NCBI GenBank assembly: GCA_021292165.1
Contig: CM037878.1
Span: forward strand, 7,246,857 to 7,310,856
Source of the DNA: Shinisaurus crocodilurus
Lineage: Eukaryota; Chordata; Lepidosauria; Squamata; Shinisauridae
Direction: 5' to 3'
DNA: 64,000 bases
The translations under genes and the position numbers were made by a program. Numbering within the stretch: position 1 is the first letter of the stretch; each line of letters opens with the position of its first letter. Of the stretch, positions 31,800 through 43,600 are shown piece after piece. The notes beneath the pieces were generated by a model, which made no database searches, was not told the origin of the DNA, and saw only the letters and a program-made list of their open reading frames with translations.

Positions 31800-33450
31800 A
31801 TATCTTCCAACAGCTGGCCATCCAGCACTAACAATCTTGTTCATTTGACCACTTGGAAAACAAGCCTTGTAAACTCCCTTCTTGATTCTGTTGTATGTTC
31901 TTATTGTCACACCATTTCTATTCCCCGTCGCTGCTACCGTTTCCCCCTCAAAAAAACAAAAACAAATGTGTGCTGAGACTGTTCTAAGCAATAAATTGCC
32001 CCGGCACCTTCAGCTGATCCTTCACGCTCGAGCTTTCTGTGCTGGCCCAATTTAGCTTTGAATTTCTGCCTTTGAAACCAGCTGAATTCCTCAGTTGAGA
32101 CCCCGCATTATAAAGCTCTATCCAGAATAACTTTCCTTCAGAAAGGAGCGAATGTATCTGTAGTAGAAATCATTTCTGTTTTTTTAGCACTAATAAAAGG
32201 AACAATGAAGGGATTTTAATTTTCCCAGTCTATATTTTTATGTAGCTTTTTTTTTGTTCATTTGAAGTATCACATTTACCATAGGCTTAGTGAAGATCTT
32301 GGGATCAAGTTTTTAACACTAGAAGCTTTGAGCTACATACTGTGGTGGTCAAGACATCCTGTGCTGGACAAAGGTCTTTTATTATTCTCTCTACAGAGAA
32401 GCCAACACAAAGAACACCCCTAACAGAAACCTCATTGGTTGCCTCAGTGGAGCCAACAGGGACTCCATTGGTGATGGACACCTGTCCGTATAGCTGTGCC
32501 TCTCTTTTGATCAGTGTTAAATATCTCGGTTTCCTGTCTCTGTGAATTCAATTTCCTGGTTTTGTTGCAAGTTGAGTTTCTGTTTTGTGTGTTTGGTTTT
32601 CCTCTTTTTTTTTTTTTTTTCCTTTTGGCTTCCGTGTTTAGCCAAATAAATGTCATTTTACCTGAATGTTTTGAAATCATATTTCATCTCTCTGTTTGAC
32701 TGACTCTATTGATGTACTTGGTGACACTTTCATTGCACAATCCAGCTGTATTTGCAGAACAGAAATGGCCCGGTGGATTCAGTCGAGAGGACCACAATGT
32801 CCCCAAGTCCAAATCTGCAGCAGAAGGCAGAACCATCCGTGCCAGAAGATGAGTGCAAAGAATCTGGAGCGGTTCTAATCACGCTACGTTTTTTTTGAAG
32901 TGTGGGAATGGAGGAGGGGATAATCCAGGTAGACATGGGAGAAGCAAGGTAGGATGCGGAAGGATGAAGGGAGAAGGCAATGTGTACGAGGGTGACTTTG
33001 CACCAGATGGAAACAGTTGCCATAGCAAGGTCCAAAGAAGATTATTTATCTGTGCCATTTCTATTCCGCCAAATATTAAGAAGAATCCCTAAGTGGTTTC
33101 CTTATAAATTAATTATATAAATTAACTCCGTTATAATTAACGGATCAAACGGATCCGTTTGGGGGTACATCTCCACAAGTGTGAGTGCAAACCGTGGAAA
33201 GCATCTATCCATACCCATGTGTCATCCAGATCACACTGCCACAATCGGAGACCTGGCATAGGCATGCTATAAGGAGCAGCCGCATATAAAAGCGCCTCCT
33301 TGCCCAGTTCCACGTACCCTGACTGAAAGTGGCTGCCCACGGCTCTGGGGCAGAGTCTTTCCCCAGTCCTGCTACCTGAGGAAATGCTAGAGATGGAACC
33401 TGGGGCCTACAAGGGATGTGTTCTGCAACTAAGCTATGGCACTGTTCTCA
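31800..33450. other. intergenic, nothing recognised
   Basis: Unique-looking AT-moderate sequence including a T17 run (32605-32621). Short ORFs on both strands lack recognisable motifs. Confidence 0.3.
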
Positions 33451-33604
33451 GTAACGGCCACTGGCCTGGTTCACACATGACAACAACCCGTGGGTGGTTG
33501 TGGCCGAGCGCAAGTGTGTGCGCTGCCCCCTGTGCACTTGCCACTTTGGCTGCACATCCGCTTTGCTAAAGAACCCAGGAAATGCCCCCTTATGACATCA
33601 AAGT

Positions 33605-33740
33605 CCGGCACTCTGCATTGAGGGTTGAGCAACCTAGAGTTTACACCCATGGTTTGTTTAACCCTCAACAACCCAGAGTGCTGGGTTCAGACGTGACAAC
33701 TAACAACCCAGGAGTGGTGTGTTTTTGGGTTGTTTGGGAA
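33605..33740. mobile_element. 'GGGTTGTT' MITE fragment
   Basis: TTGAGGGTTGAGCAACC/GTTTAACCCTCAACAACCC and CTGGGTTCAGACGTGACAAC belong to the family completed at 34038-34349. Confidence 0.5.
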
Positions 33741-33896
33741 AGCAGATGAAAAGTGGAAAGGGCGAGCAGGCAAGAGACAATGCACTCATTCCTCTGCAGC
33801 CCCACCAATGCATGGGTAGTGTAACCCATTAATTGCCAGTACATTTGAACCAGGTCGATGAAACCAGTTCTGGGGGACAAGAATGGAAGTGGGAGG

Positions 33897-34375
33897 GCTG
33901 CAGCTTAGTGGTAGAGCCCTTGCTTTGCATGCAGAAGGTCCCGGGTTCAATCCCCGACAGCATCTCCAGATAAGGCTGGAAAAATTTCTGCCAGAAACCC
34001 TGGAGAACCCAATACAGAGTTTGATAGGCCAACGGTGAGCTGGGCTTAGACAACACGATAACCCAACACTCAAAGGTTGAGTGTGGGTTGTTGAACCATG
34101 GGTTGTTGAAATGTGGGTTATCGTGTTATCTGAACCCAGGTGAGATAACAAACCATGGTGAACAACCCACAGTTCACAACCCAGCAACAAACCATTGTTT
34201 CTCTTCATGGGTTTGTGGTTAACAAGCCATGGCTTGTTAGGGCAGCTGGGTTCAGACAACGCGATAACCCATGTTTCAACAGCAGCCCACAGTTCAACGA
34301 CAACCCACACTCAACTAGTGAGTGAGGGTTATTGTGTTATCTGAACCCAGTCAGTCTAAGGCAGCTTCCTATTCT
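33897..34375 (+). mobile_element. tRNA-derived SINE (family B) interrupted by MITEs
   Basis: GCTTAGTGGTAGAGCCCTTG (A-box) and GGGTTCAATCCCC (B-box) form a tRNA-like head. The body (CATCTCCAGATAAGGCTGG...) stops at about 34037 and resumes at about 34350 with the SINE end TCTAAGGCAGCTTCCTATTC, so the intervening 310 bp is a later insertion. Confidence 0.75.
34038..34349. mobile_element. inverted-repeat MITE pair inside the SINE
   Basis: The outer and inner termini read CTGGGTTCAGACAACNCGATAACCC-like and its inverse. Two units (34038-34137 and 34246-34349) enclose a variant core. Each is a palindrome with CAACCCACACTCAA/TTGAGTGTGGGTTG arms. TSD length is unclear. Confidence 0.65.
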
Positions 34376-34594
34376 CCTATGGAAAGGGCTCCCGCCTCCC
34401 AGTCTTGCTTGTTCGCTTCCTGGAAACATCTGTGTGGCCACTCTAGGGAATCAGGACGGTAGACTAAATGGACCTTTGATCTGATCCAGCAAGGGCTGCT
34501 CTTACAAAGATCAGCCAAACCAGCAACTCAACAAAGAACCCTTCTGGTTTTTGCGCATATGCTGACCACCAACTTGCGAATCTTTTCCTAAGCC

Positions 34595-34692
34595 AGCCTT
34601 CCCCAACCTGGTTGCCCTCCAACTGTGTAGGCCTACAACTCCCAGTGTGCCCCAGTCAGCATGAGTACCAGGTTGAGGAAGGCTGTTCTAAA
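34595..34692. mobile_element. palindromic hAT-type MITE, short
   Basis: CCAGCCTTCCCCAACCTGGT and ACCAGGTTGAGGAAGGCTG are inverted ends. The centre is partly deleted. Confidence 0.7.
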
Positions 34693-35104
34693 CCACAACA
34701 TATCTTTAAACCGAGGAGCTTAAATTCTCCAGAGGCCAAATATTGTGCCAGAAGCTAGATTTCCCCCTGTGTCTGTTCCAGCTGGCCTGTACCCTGCATG
34801 TGGTTGATCTGATCCAGCAAGGGCTGCTCTTACAAAGATCTGCCAAACTAGCAACTCAACAAAGAACCCTTCTGGTTTCTTCATTCCACTCCCTTGACTG
34901 AGATTGCTGGGTACCATCATCATAGATCAGGAGACAGCAAGGCATGCTTCCTTCCAAGGAGCACTGCAGCAGTTACATGCCTTCCCAGAAAACGGAATTC
35001 TCATTCACCTATATTCTGGTTGGTTGAAGAAAATTTCATCCCTTGGCTTTTACGTAGCTCCTCCTTAAAGAATTGTGGCCTTTGCCATCTTTTTTAAAAA
35101 TATA

Positions 35105-36325
35105 GTAAACAGGAAACTTAGCAGTCGTGGAATAAGAAGAGAAGTCCTCTTATGGATCAGTAACTGGTTAAACAACAGGAAGCAGAGAGTAGCAGTAAAT
35201 GGTAAATTCTCCCAATGGATGTAAACAGCGGGGTCCCACAGGGACCTGTACTGGGACCAACGCTTCTCAACTTATTCATAAATGATCTGGAATCAGGAGT
35301 GAGCAGTGAAGTGGGCAAGTTTGCTGATGACACTGAATTATTTCAGGGAATGTGAGGAGCTCCAAAAGGATCTCTCCAAACTGGGAGAATGGGCTTCAAA
35401 ATGGCAAATGCCGTTCAATGTGAGCAAGTGTAAAGTGATGCACGTTGGGGCGAAAAATCCCAACTTCTAGTATAATCTGATGTGATCTGAACTAGCGGTG
35501 ACTGACCAAGAAAGAGATCTTGGGGTTGTGGTGGACAGCTCAGTGAAAATGTCAACCCAGTGTGCGGCTGCTGTGAAAAAGGCAAACTCCATGTTATGCA
35601 TAATTAAGAAAGGAACTGAAAATAAAACTGCCAAGATTATACTGCCCTTAAACAAATCTATGGTGTGACCACACTTAGAATACTGTGTACAGTTCTGGTC
35701 ACCGCACCTAAAAAAAGGACATTGTAGAGTTGGGGAAAGTGCAGAAAAGGGCACTTAAAATAATCAATGGGCTGGAGCGACTCCCCTATGAGGAAAGGTT
35801 ACAGCAGCTGGGATTGTTTAGCATAGAGAAAAGGCGAGTAAGGGGAGACATGACAGAGGTTTACAAAATTATGCATGGTGTGGAGAAAGTGGAGAAGGAG
35901 ACATTTTTTCTCCCTCTCATAATACTAGAACCTGGGGTCATCCCATGAAGCTGATTGGTGGGAGATTCAGGACAGACCAAAGGAAGTACTTCCTCGCACA
36001 GCACATAGTTAAATATGGAATTCACTTCCACAGGATGTGGTGATGGCCACCAATTTGGACGGCTTTAAAAGGGGATTGGACAAATTCATGGAGGAGAAGG
36101 CCATCAGTGGCTACTGGTCCTGATTGGCTATGTGCTTCCTCCAGTATCAGAGGCAGTGTGCCTATGTAGACCAGTTGCTGGGGAACATGGGCAGGAGGGT
36201 GCTGTTGCACTCACGTCCGGCTTGTGGGCTTCCTGTGGGCAGCTGGTTGGCCACTGTGTGAACAGAATGCTGGACTAGATGGACCCTTGGTCTGATCCAG
36301 CACATGGCTGCTCTTATGTTATTAT
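35105..36325 (+). mobile_element. CR1 LINE, 3' part
   Basis: Translated fragments show the reverse transcriptase end (GPVLGPTLLNLFINDLESGV-like around 35240-35300 and a FADDT catalytic box near 35320), then [18 protein letters not shown] and RLPYEERLQQLGLFSIEKRR blocks. It ends with the CR1 tail GGACCCTTGGTCTGATCCAG and CTCTTATGTTATTATG. Frameshifts and stops are present. Confidence 0.85.
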
Positions 36326-36403
36326 GAACATAGGATTTCATCCTGAGGGGGCTGGCTGTATCCTGGATTACACCATCCTAGATGCCTCTGTGGATACAGT
36401 GGG

Positions 36404-36545
36404 CCAGCCTTCCCCAACCAGGTGCCCTCCAGATGTTCTGGACTTCAATTCCCATCAGGTTCAGCTAGCATGGCCAATGGACAGGAATACTGGGAGTTGT
36501 AGCCCAAAATATCTGGGGAACCCCAGGTTGGAAAAGGCTTCAGCT
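36404..36545. mobile_element. palindromic hAT-type MITE
   Basis: GCCAGCCTTCCCCAACCAGG and CCAGGTTGGAAAAGGCTT are inverted ends. GGACTTCAATTCCCATC pairs with CTGGGAGTTGTAGCCC. Confidence 0.75.
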
Positions 36546-37100
36546 GAGCGCTCAGTGTGTTTCTCTGCCATATGTTCAAAATAATCTCTGGCCTACTTTT
36601 GAATTTCTGAGCTTGGAAGTTGTAAAATAGAGAGGATTTGTTTCAAAATGGGTTTGCGATTCATCATGTGCAAATAAGGAACTACATGAATGACCTTGAG
36701 TACAGCTAGCTCATGGTTGCCGTTACTGACAACACATGAAATTCAAGAGAAGGGCATTGCATCAAAATCCACTCTTCATTACTCTCCCAGGCATCTGGTG
36801 TTCAGAGGGGTGACCAGTGACATGCCTGTGCTGTGACTCTGCGGGATTTTGTTTTGGGTTTAGAATTTAGCTACTTGAGAATCTTCAATTTTAAAAAAAA
36901 TGCACATTTTCAAGTATTCTATGATTCTAAACCTACTTGCCTCTCCCGATGACTAGCAAAACCAGAATAAATAATCCAACGTAGATATATGCATATATTA
37001 TGCAAATTAAGCCAATGTACATGGGTTCTGCAGGTTGAAGAAGTCCACTTTTGGGGGTCGCAGATGATTGGACTGTGCGGGTGCATGCTTCTTATCTTGT
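36546..37100. other. intergenic, nothing recognised
   Basis: AT-rich sequence between the MITE and the probable SLC51A 3' end. No ORF with a recognisable motif. Confidence 0.3.
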
Positions 37101-37101
37101 A

Positions 37102-37107
37102 TTTATT
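37102..37107 (-). terminator. SLC51A: candidate poly(A) signal of SLC51A
   Basis: TTTATT on + is AATAAA on the - strand, about 520 bp downstream of the SLC51A stop. It is the first one seen in this direction, so a 3' UTR of roughly this size is inferred. It would include the MITE at 37222-37372. Confidence 0.35.
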
Positions 37108-37221
37108 TATATAATACGGGCTCTCTCTCAACATGGAAACCAGACATCCAGCCAATTCTGCCTTGTAACTGCTGAGACCTATTGTCCATGTCGTTCTCTC
37201 ATTCCAATGACACCTACAGCC

Positions 37222-37372
37222 TAGAAAGCGGGGCTAGGCAACCTGGTGCGGTCCAGATGTTTTGGACTACAACTCCCATCAACGCTAGCCAGCATGGCTA
37301 ATAGTCAGGAATTTATAGGATGTATAGTCCAAAACATCTGGAGCGCACCAGGTTGCCTACACTTGCTATGAA
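37222..37372. mobile_element. palindromic hAT-type MITE (in SLC51A 3' UTR)
   Basis: GGCTAGGCAACCTGGTGCGG and CGCACCAGGTTGCCTACAC are inverted ends. GATGTTTTGGACTACAACTC pairs with GTATAGTCCAAAACATC. Confidence 0.75.
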
Positions 37373-37622
37373 ACAATAGGTGTCCTCGTTCCAGTCCTCT
37401 TGAAGCCGTCATACAAAGCCCTGGGCAATTTAGCATTTCCGTGTAACATGCCTGGCATAAATCAACATCAAGCCCTGCTCCTTCCCCACTCCCCAGCAAG
37501 CTGGAAATGGCTTCCAGGGAAGAGATGTGGGCTTTTTCAGCTTCAGATTCCAGAGCAAGGGTTCTGTGTTGCTCCTGGTCCCTGGATTCGGAAGGTCTCT
37601 CAGTGCCCCTGCTCCATTCAGC

Positions 37623-40600
37623 TTAGTGATTGACGATCTCTGTTTTGTTCTCTGGAAGTCCATCTGAACAGCAGCCCGCCTTGTCGTCCCGCTTCCTGTA
37701 GTACATTCTGGTGATCACGGTCAAGACGAAGGTCTCCAGGATCAGCAGCTGCGCATGCATCTCTTCAAGCAAAACATTAAGGCAGGAATGAGGTGGGCCC
37801 TCCTCCAGCAGATCAGTGGTTGCTCCTGTGCGCTGCTTCAGCAGAGGCCTTCCCTAACCTGGTGCCCTCCAGAGGTGTTAGACTGCAGCTTCCAGCATTC
37901 CTGGCAACGGCCATGCTGGCTGGGAATGCTGGGAGTTGCAGTCCAACACATCTGCAGGGCACAAGGTTCGGGGAAGGCTGTTCTACGGGCAGTGGTGCAG
38001 TGGTAAACGTTGGGGCGCTCACGACAGTCCCCGTCGCCAAGCCCCCAAGGAGAGTCCAAAGATGGAGGCAGCTGTGTTGACCCATGCCAAGAAACCAGTT
38101 CTAGGAGTTTTCATGGGCTAGGAGCAGGTCTTTTGTCAAGCGAATGGGTCTTACTTGCCCCTTCAAGACCAAGCCACCCCGAAGTATTTTGCTTTACAAC
38201 AGGGATAGTTCACAACAATATTTTGTAGCTGGGAAACCCATTCCCGCACCACCACCCCCAGCTACTGTGAGGACTGCAGCTGAGCTCCAGAGGGCACAGT
38301 CTGAGGGGCTGGCAGACGATGTCCGTGCCCGTCAGAAAGTTCCCTGGCTTGGACCTCGGGAGCCCTGGCTCCACTGCACCAGTCGATGGGGTCCCTGTCG
38401 CCTTTCTGGGGGCAGCTTTTTCAGACAGTGCATTAGAATTTTAATTTCCACTTGAACTATCAGGGGTGGGCAGAAGATAGACCACCATACATTTAGGACT
38501 TCAGCTCCCAGAAGCCCCTGCCAGCACGGACAGTGCTCAGGAATGCTGGGAGTTGAAGGCCAAAACACCGGGAGATCTACTTTCTGCCTACCCCTGAACT
38601 AGGTTATGCATGGAGCCAATTCAGGCATTGTATGGAACGGCCTTGGCTCCATGCGCCCTCTCCATCCATCCAACCCAGCCCTGCCTTGGACTTAGGGTTG
38701 CCAACTGACATGGGGCGGGTTTATTTAATTTATTTTATTTCATTTCTATACCGCCCAATAGCTGAAGCTCTCTGGGCGGTTTACAATAATTATAAAACAC
38801 AATAAAATACAATATAAAATACAAACAATGAAAACATCATTAAAAATTCACTGGACATTTAAAACAATTTAAAAATTCCTTAAATAGCTTAAGAACAAGG
38901 TTATAAAAAGTAGACTGGTTAAGAAGGTGACATCACCACCGTATGTATTCTTTGGAGCTGTTAAATTCCTCAGCATGGCATTAGGAATAAAACAGCCTGT
39001 GTCCAGTTTGAGGTTTGTTTTCTTCCTTTTGGGTTACCGGAAAAGCACAGGGTATGGGTCGTTTGTCCCCTCGGCCATTTATGTTTTTTAAAGCTGTATA
39101 CCAGCCTTCCCTAACCACGTGCCCTCCAGTTGTTTTGGACTTCCCACTCCCATCAACCCCAGCCTGCATGACAACGGTCAGGACTGATGGGGGTTGTAGT
39201 CCAACCCATCTGGAGGGCACTAGGTTGGGGAAGCCTAAGCCCCGCCCACTGCTGGCGGAACCCGAAGAGGCTGCGCGGGCCGGACTGGGGTGCCTCACGG
39301 GCCGGAGCTTCTGCACTCCTGCTCCATTTCCTCCCTCGAGAGATCTCCATTCTATTTTCTTGGTCCTCCAGATGTTGTTGGACTACAAGTTCCCATCATC
39401 GACCCTGACCACGGGCCAGACTGGCTGGGGTTGATGGGAGTTGGAGGCCAGCAACAGCTAGAGGGCCACACCCCTGGTTTCAAGCCCGGGGAGGCCCGAC
39501 TTGTTATACTCACGCTGGGATCGCGCCCTGGAGGAGAGTGGCGGAGAGCAGGCAATCTGGCCACCGTTGCCCAAGATGCTGAAGATCGACGGCTGCAGCG
39601 CTGTCAGGATGAGGAGAGACTGGAACCAGCAGGAGAGAAGAGAGAGAGAGTGAAGCAGTTCCGGGAGGCCCTCCAGATGTGTTGGACTACAGCTCCCAGC
39701 CAGCTGGGGGCTGCTGGGAGTTGTAGTCCAACACAGCTGGAGCCCACCAGCTTGAGGAAGGCAGTTCTCTAATCCATCCCTCTTCATAGCCATTAATTTA
39801 AGACAGGGTTACCTGGAAGCAAGCAAACTTCCACCCCATGTTCTGTTCTTTCAGGTGTGTTTTGGCTTGCCGGAACAGGACCGCCAGCGCCCACAGGCCA
39901 AATATGGTGGACACGCCAAGGAAGGTGTTTATCCAAAGAGCCACACTCGTGCCTGAAATCTACATGTGGAAGAGAAAAGGGACCGGTTTATAATAATTAA
40001 ATAAAAATGTATTTTAAAAAAGAGAGAGAGAGAGAAAAGGGACCGGGAGCGACAGGCAAGTGGGAGGCAGCTGAACTTTCCGCGGGGCTCCTGGAAGGGC
40101 ATGCGCGGTCCATGTCTTGAATACGTTAGGCTGGCCTTCCCCAAGCTGGCGCCCTTCAGATGTGTTGGGCTGGAACTTCCAGCATTCCCAGCCATCATGG
40201 TCATTGGCCATGCTGGCTGGGAATGATGGGAGTTGCAGTCCAACACATCTGGGGGGGGCAGGTTGGGGCAGGTTGCATTAAGCATACTGCCTACATTGGT
40301 GTAATTTTACTTTTAACCACAAGGAGGAGCAGTGGAACTAAATTGCAGAGAGAGAATCTTATTATTGGATTAAACAGCAGGATATTTGAGAAATAAATAT
40401 TCATGGTAGCTTTTTTTTAAAAAAAAATTCAGTTCCCTGAAAACTGGAATCCCTCCAGGGGGCTTCTGGGAACTGATCAGTCATTGTCCAGACAGTCTGA
40501 TACCTATCAAATTAGAAGGCCTAGAATCTCCTTTTTTTTTTTTCAAAAGCAAAACTAAAGCTGAGATTGACAGGTAACCCACACATCTGCAGTGCAGTGA

Positions 40601-43600
40601 AAGACCCCTGGAATACGCATGGCCCTGACTTAACAGAAGCAATACCCCACCCTCACCGCAAAAACAGTGGCCCCAGTACAACATCAGGCCGTTCTATCCG
40701 TCTCCTTATGGCCAGTGGAATAAGCAGAATAAGCTGCATAGATGTGGGGGGGGGGGGAGGTGTCTATGTGCATGTGTGCAAAATGTATGAAACATGTGCT
40801 TATGCTGACAATTTGCATTTACCCGGTTTGGAGATCCATTTGAGAAGCAAAAGGTTTCTCAGGCATGTTAGAACTAGCTGTTACCACACAGAACCACGTA
40901 GAACCAGCTGTTAGCAGCCTGGCGCCCTCCAGATGCATTGGTCTACAACTCCCATCATCCCCAGCCAAGCCCGCCACTGGTCGTGCTGACTAGGGATGGT
41001 GGGCGTTGTAGTTCAAGGCCTCCGGTGGCCTCCTAAGCAACTGCGGACAGCCCCTTGCCTTGTTTTGCCTTGGAGAGAGAAAGAACATTCCCCGCCTTGC
41101 GTTCATCTCCCATCGATTTCACCGTAATAGGGCACGGCCAGTGCCGTCACTTACGTCTGCTGGGTTATACAGGCCTTCCGTGCTCAAAACCAGCCCAAGA
41201 AAGGCGCCGGACACCCTGAGGAAGACATACTGGAAGGTGCCCAACAGCATGAGCTTAAGTTTTTGCCTGTAATGACAGAAAGGTGGAAGGTGTTTGTTCC
41301 CAGGGAATCCGTGCGTCCCAGTCAAAGTCCAAGCAACCGTTTTCTGTGCTAGAAGAGACAAGCCGAGCCGAGAGTCGTCTGGCACTCACTGGACCGGGCC
41401 TGAGCAAACGGCCCCCTCCCTCTCCCCAGCTCAGGGGTCGGTGCACCTCCTTGACTCTCCCCTCCCATGAAACTCACAACATGAAAAGGTGCATTTCACC
41501 GTCTCGGCTAATCAACGATTCCATTCCACATGATGACGACCAGGTTTGCACACGATCACAGCAAGGGGGGGGGGGGAAGCCACGCTGGCTTCGTCCTCCC
41601 ACCGCCGTGAGCGCAGCTTGTCCTGTCGTGCGAACCCAGCGAGGGCAGTTGTTGGCGTAGTAAACAAACCACCCACAACCCTAAAACAGTCCATGAGTTC
41701 TAGGTGGCTTGTCAACCGCGCCAACGATTCGCCCTCGCCGGGTTGCACAACAGGACAAGCTGCGGTTGCCGCTTGGCTATTCAAAATGGCTGCCTGCACC
41801 ACGCGACAGCCCCCGAGGGGTAAATTAACCCACGGTGGGCTCTCGTGACGTGCAAACAGGCCCGTTGTCTAGTTCAGCCCTGGAGCACAACCCCATTGTC
41901 CGGTCCCCACACCCTGATGCAGCCTTCTCCCAACCGAGTGCCCAGAAGATGCCTTGAACTACAACTCCCAACATTCCCTCGTGGTCCCTTCCTGGTCCCT
42001 CTCTCCATCCACCTTGACCAACACAGGAGACCCTTAGGCAGAGGTGGGGAACCTCCAGCCCGTAGGTGAAAATTGACCCACTTGGGGTCCCAGTCCAGCC
42101 TTCTGGGGGTTCCCAGATGGCCACGCCCCTTCCCATGCCCCACCCCCTTTCCCCTAACAGCCAATCATTTGCTGGTTTCCAGGTTCATGTGTGGGTTTTC
42201 CCGCCATTCTAAAAGGCTGAAATGCTTCTCCAAAGACTTTTGTCACTGGCAGTAAGAGCGTTAAGCTAAAATAGGCTGGTATTTTTGGCCCCGCCCCCTT
42301 TGCCTTTGGCCTCGCCCACCACCGGAATGTGGCCCCCAACAGCTTCTATGAAATTGAATTTGGCCCTTGGGCTGAAAGAGGTTCGACACCGCTGCTCTGA
42401 GGAATGCCGACTAAGGGCCTTGACAGAAGTCTGGCTGCTCTCCTAGCTTACTCGGTGTAGGATTTCTGGTGTAGGATTTGCTTTCCCATTTTATTGTGTC
42501 CCCTCTCTATAGGCAGTCCCCAGGTTACAAACAAGTTCCATTCTTAAGAATGTCTTTAAGTCGAATTTGTATGTAAGTCAGAACAGCATAGCGTCCTATA
42601 CGTTAAAAATCGGCAATTGTGTAAATTACACAAATTGCGCAGTATACTACGCTTTGTACTCTACATAAACGACATAGCGCCGGGGAACCCAGAAGTCCGT
42701 TCTTAAGTATGGGTTGTCTGTAAGTCGGACGTTCTTCACTCGGGGGCTGCCTGTACTTTCCTTCCCCGCCCCGATTTCATCTTTAATAAACTTGCTTAAT
42801 TGGATTGTGTGGGGCTGGATCACTTTCTCTAAGTGCCCCTTCGAGGGCCGGTTGTTTCCCCCATGCTGCCCAGGCCGTTTGGGATACGCTGACCGGGGTG
42901 TGCCAAGCAGGACAGTGACCAAAGGGAAGGCGAGCAAAGAACTTACCAATCGACACTGGCGCATTCGCCAGCTGCCTTCCTACTCCTCAGTAGATGCCTA
43001 GAGAGCAGAGGGATCCCGCCCGCCTCTGTGTGAACTAGCTAAGGACGGGCAGTGGCAAAAAAGAAAAGAAAAGTGAACTACATGTGTGAAGGGTAGCGTG
43101 GTGCGGTGGTCTAGCTCCTCCAGATGTATTGGTCTACAACTCTGGCCACGGCCACGGGGCAATCTGGGCAGCCACCTTTTCGCCTTCTCCCACTCACTTG
43201 CTCATTGTGATGGGGGGGCAGCAGGGGCAGCAGCAGCAGCAGGGCCCGGTGTTGATCATCATGGGGGTGTCCTTCAAGGCCTTGATCACGGCCGCCGTCC
43301 CCCCAAAGCCTTCCACCATCACCAGCATCAGGAGGTAGAAGCAGACGCTGAAGTACCTGGCGGTGGAACAGGGAAGGCGCAAGGTTCTCCTTTCAGCACA
43401 TTCCTGGGGACTGGTTCTTCCCGCTCCCCACCTGCCGTCATCCCCAAGGGCTCCACGGACATGGGGTTCGTCACCACCACCACCACCACAACCAACCCCG
43501 TCACCCAGCAAGCATTACAAGGGGCAGTTCCTGTGTTTGCCCGGCTCGGTGCGGAGCGAGGGGGTCTCCCTCGAGAGATACTCACGAGGCAATGGCCATC

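Noticed and set aside
33897..33960. A tRNA gene
   Set aside because: A- and B-boxes are present, but no cloverleaf can be completed and the sequence continues into a repeated SINE body.
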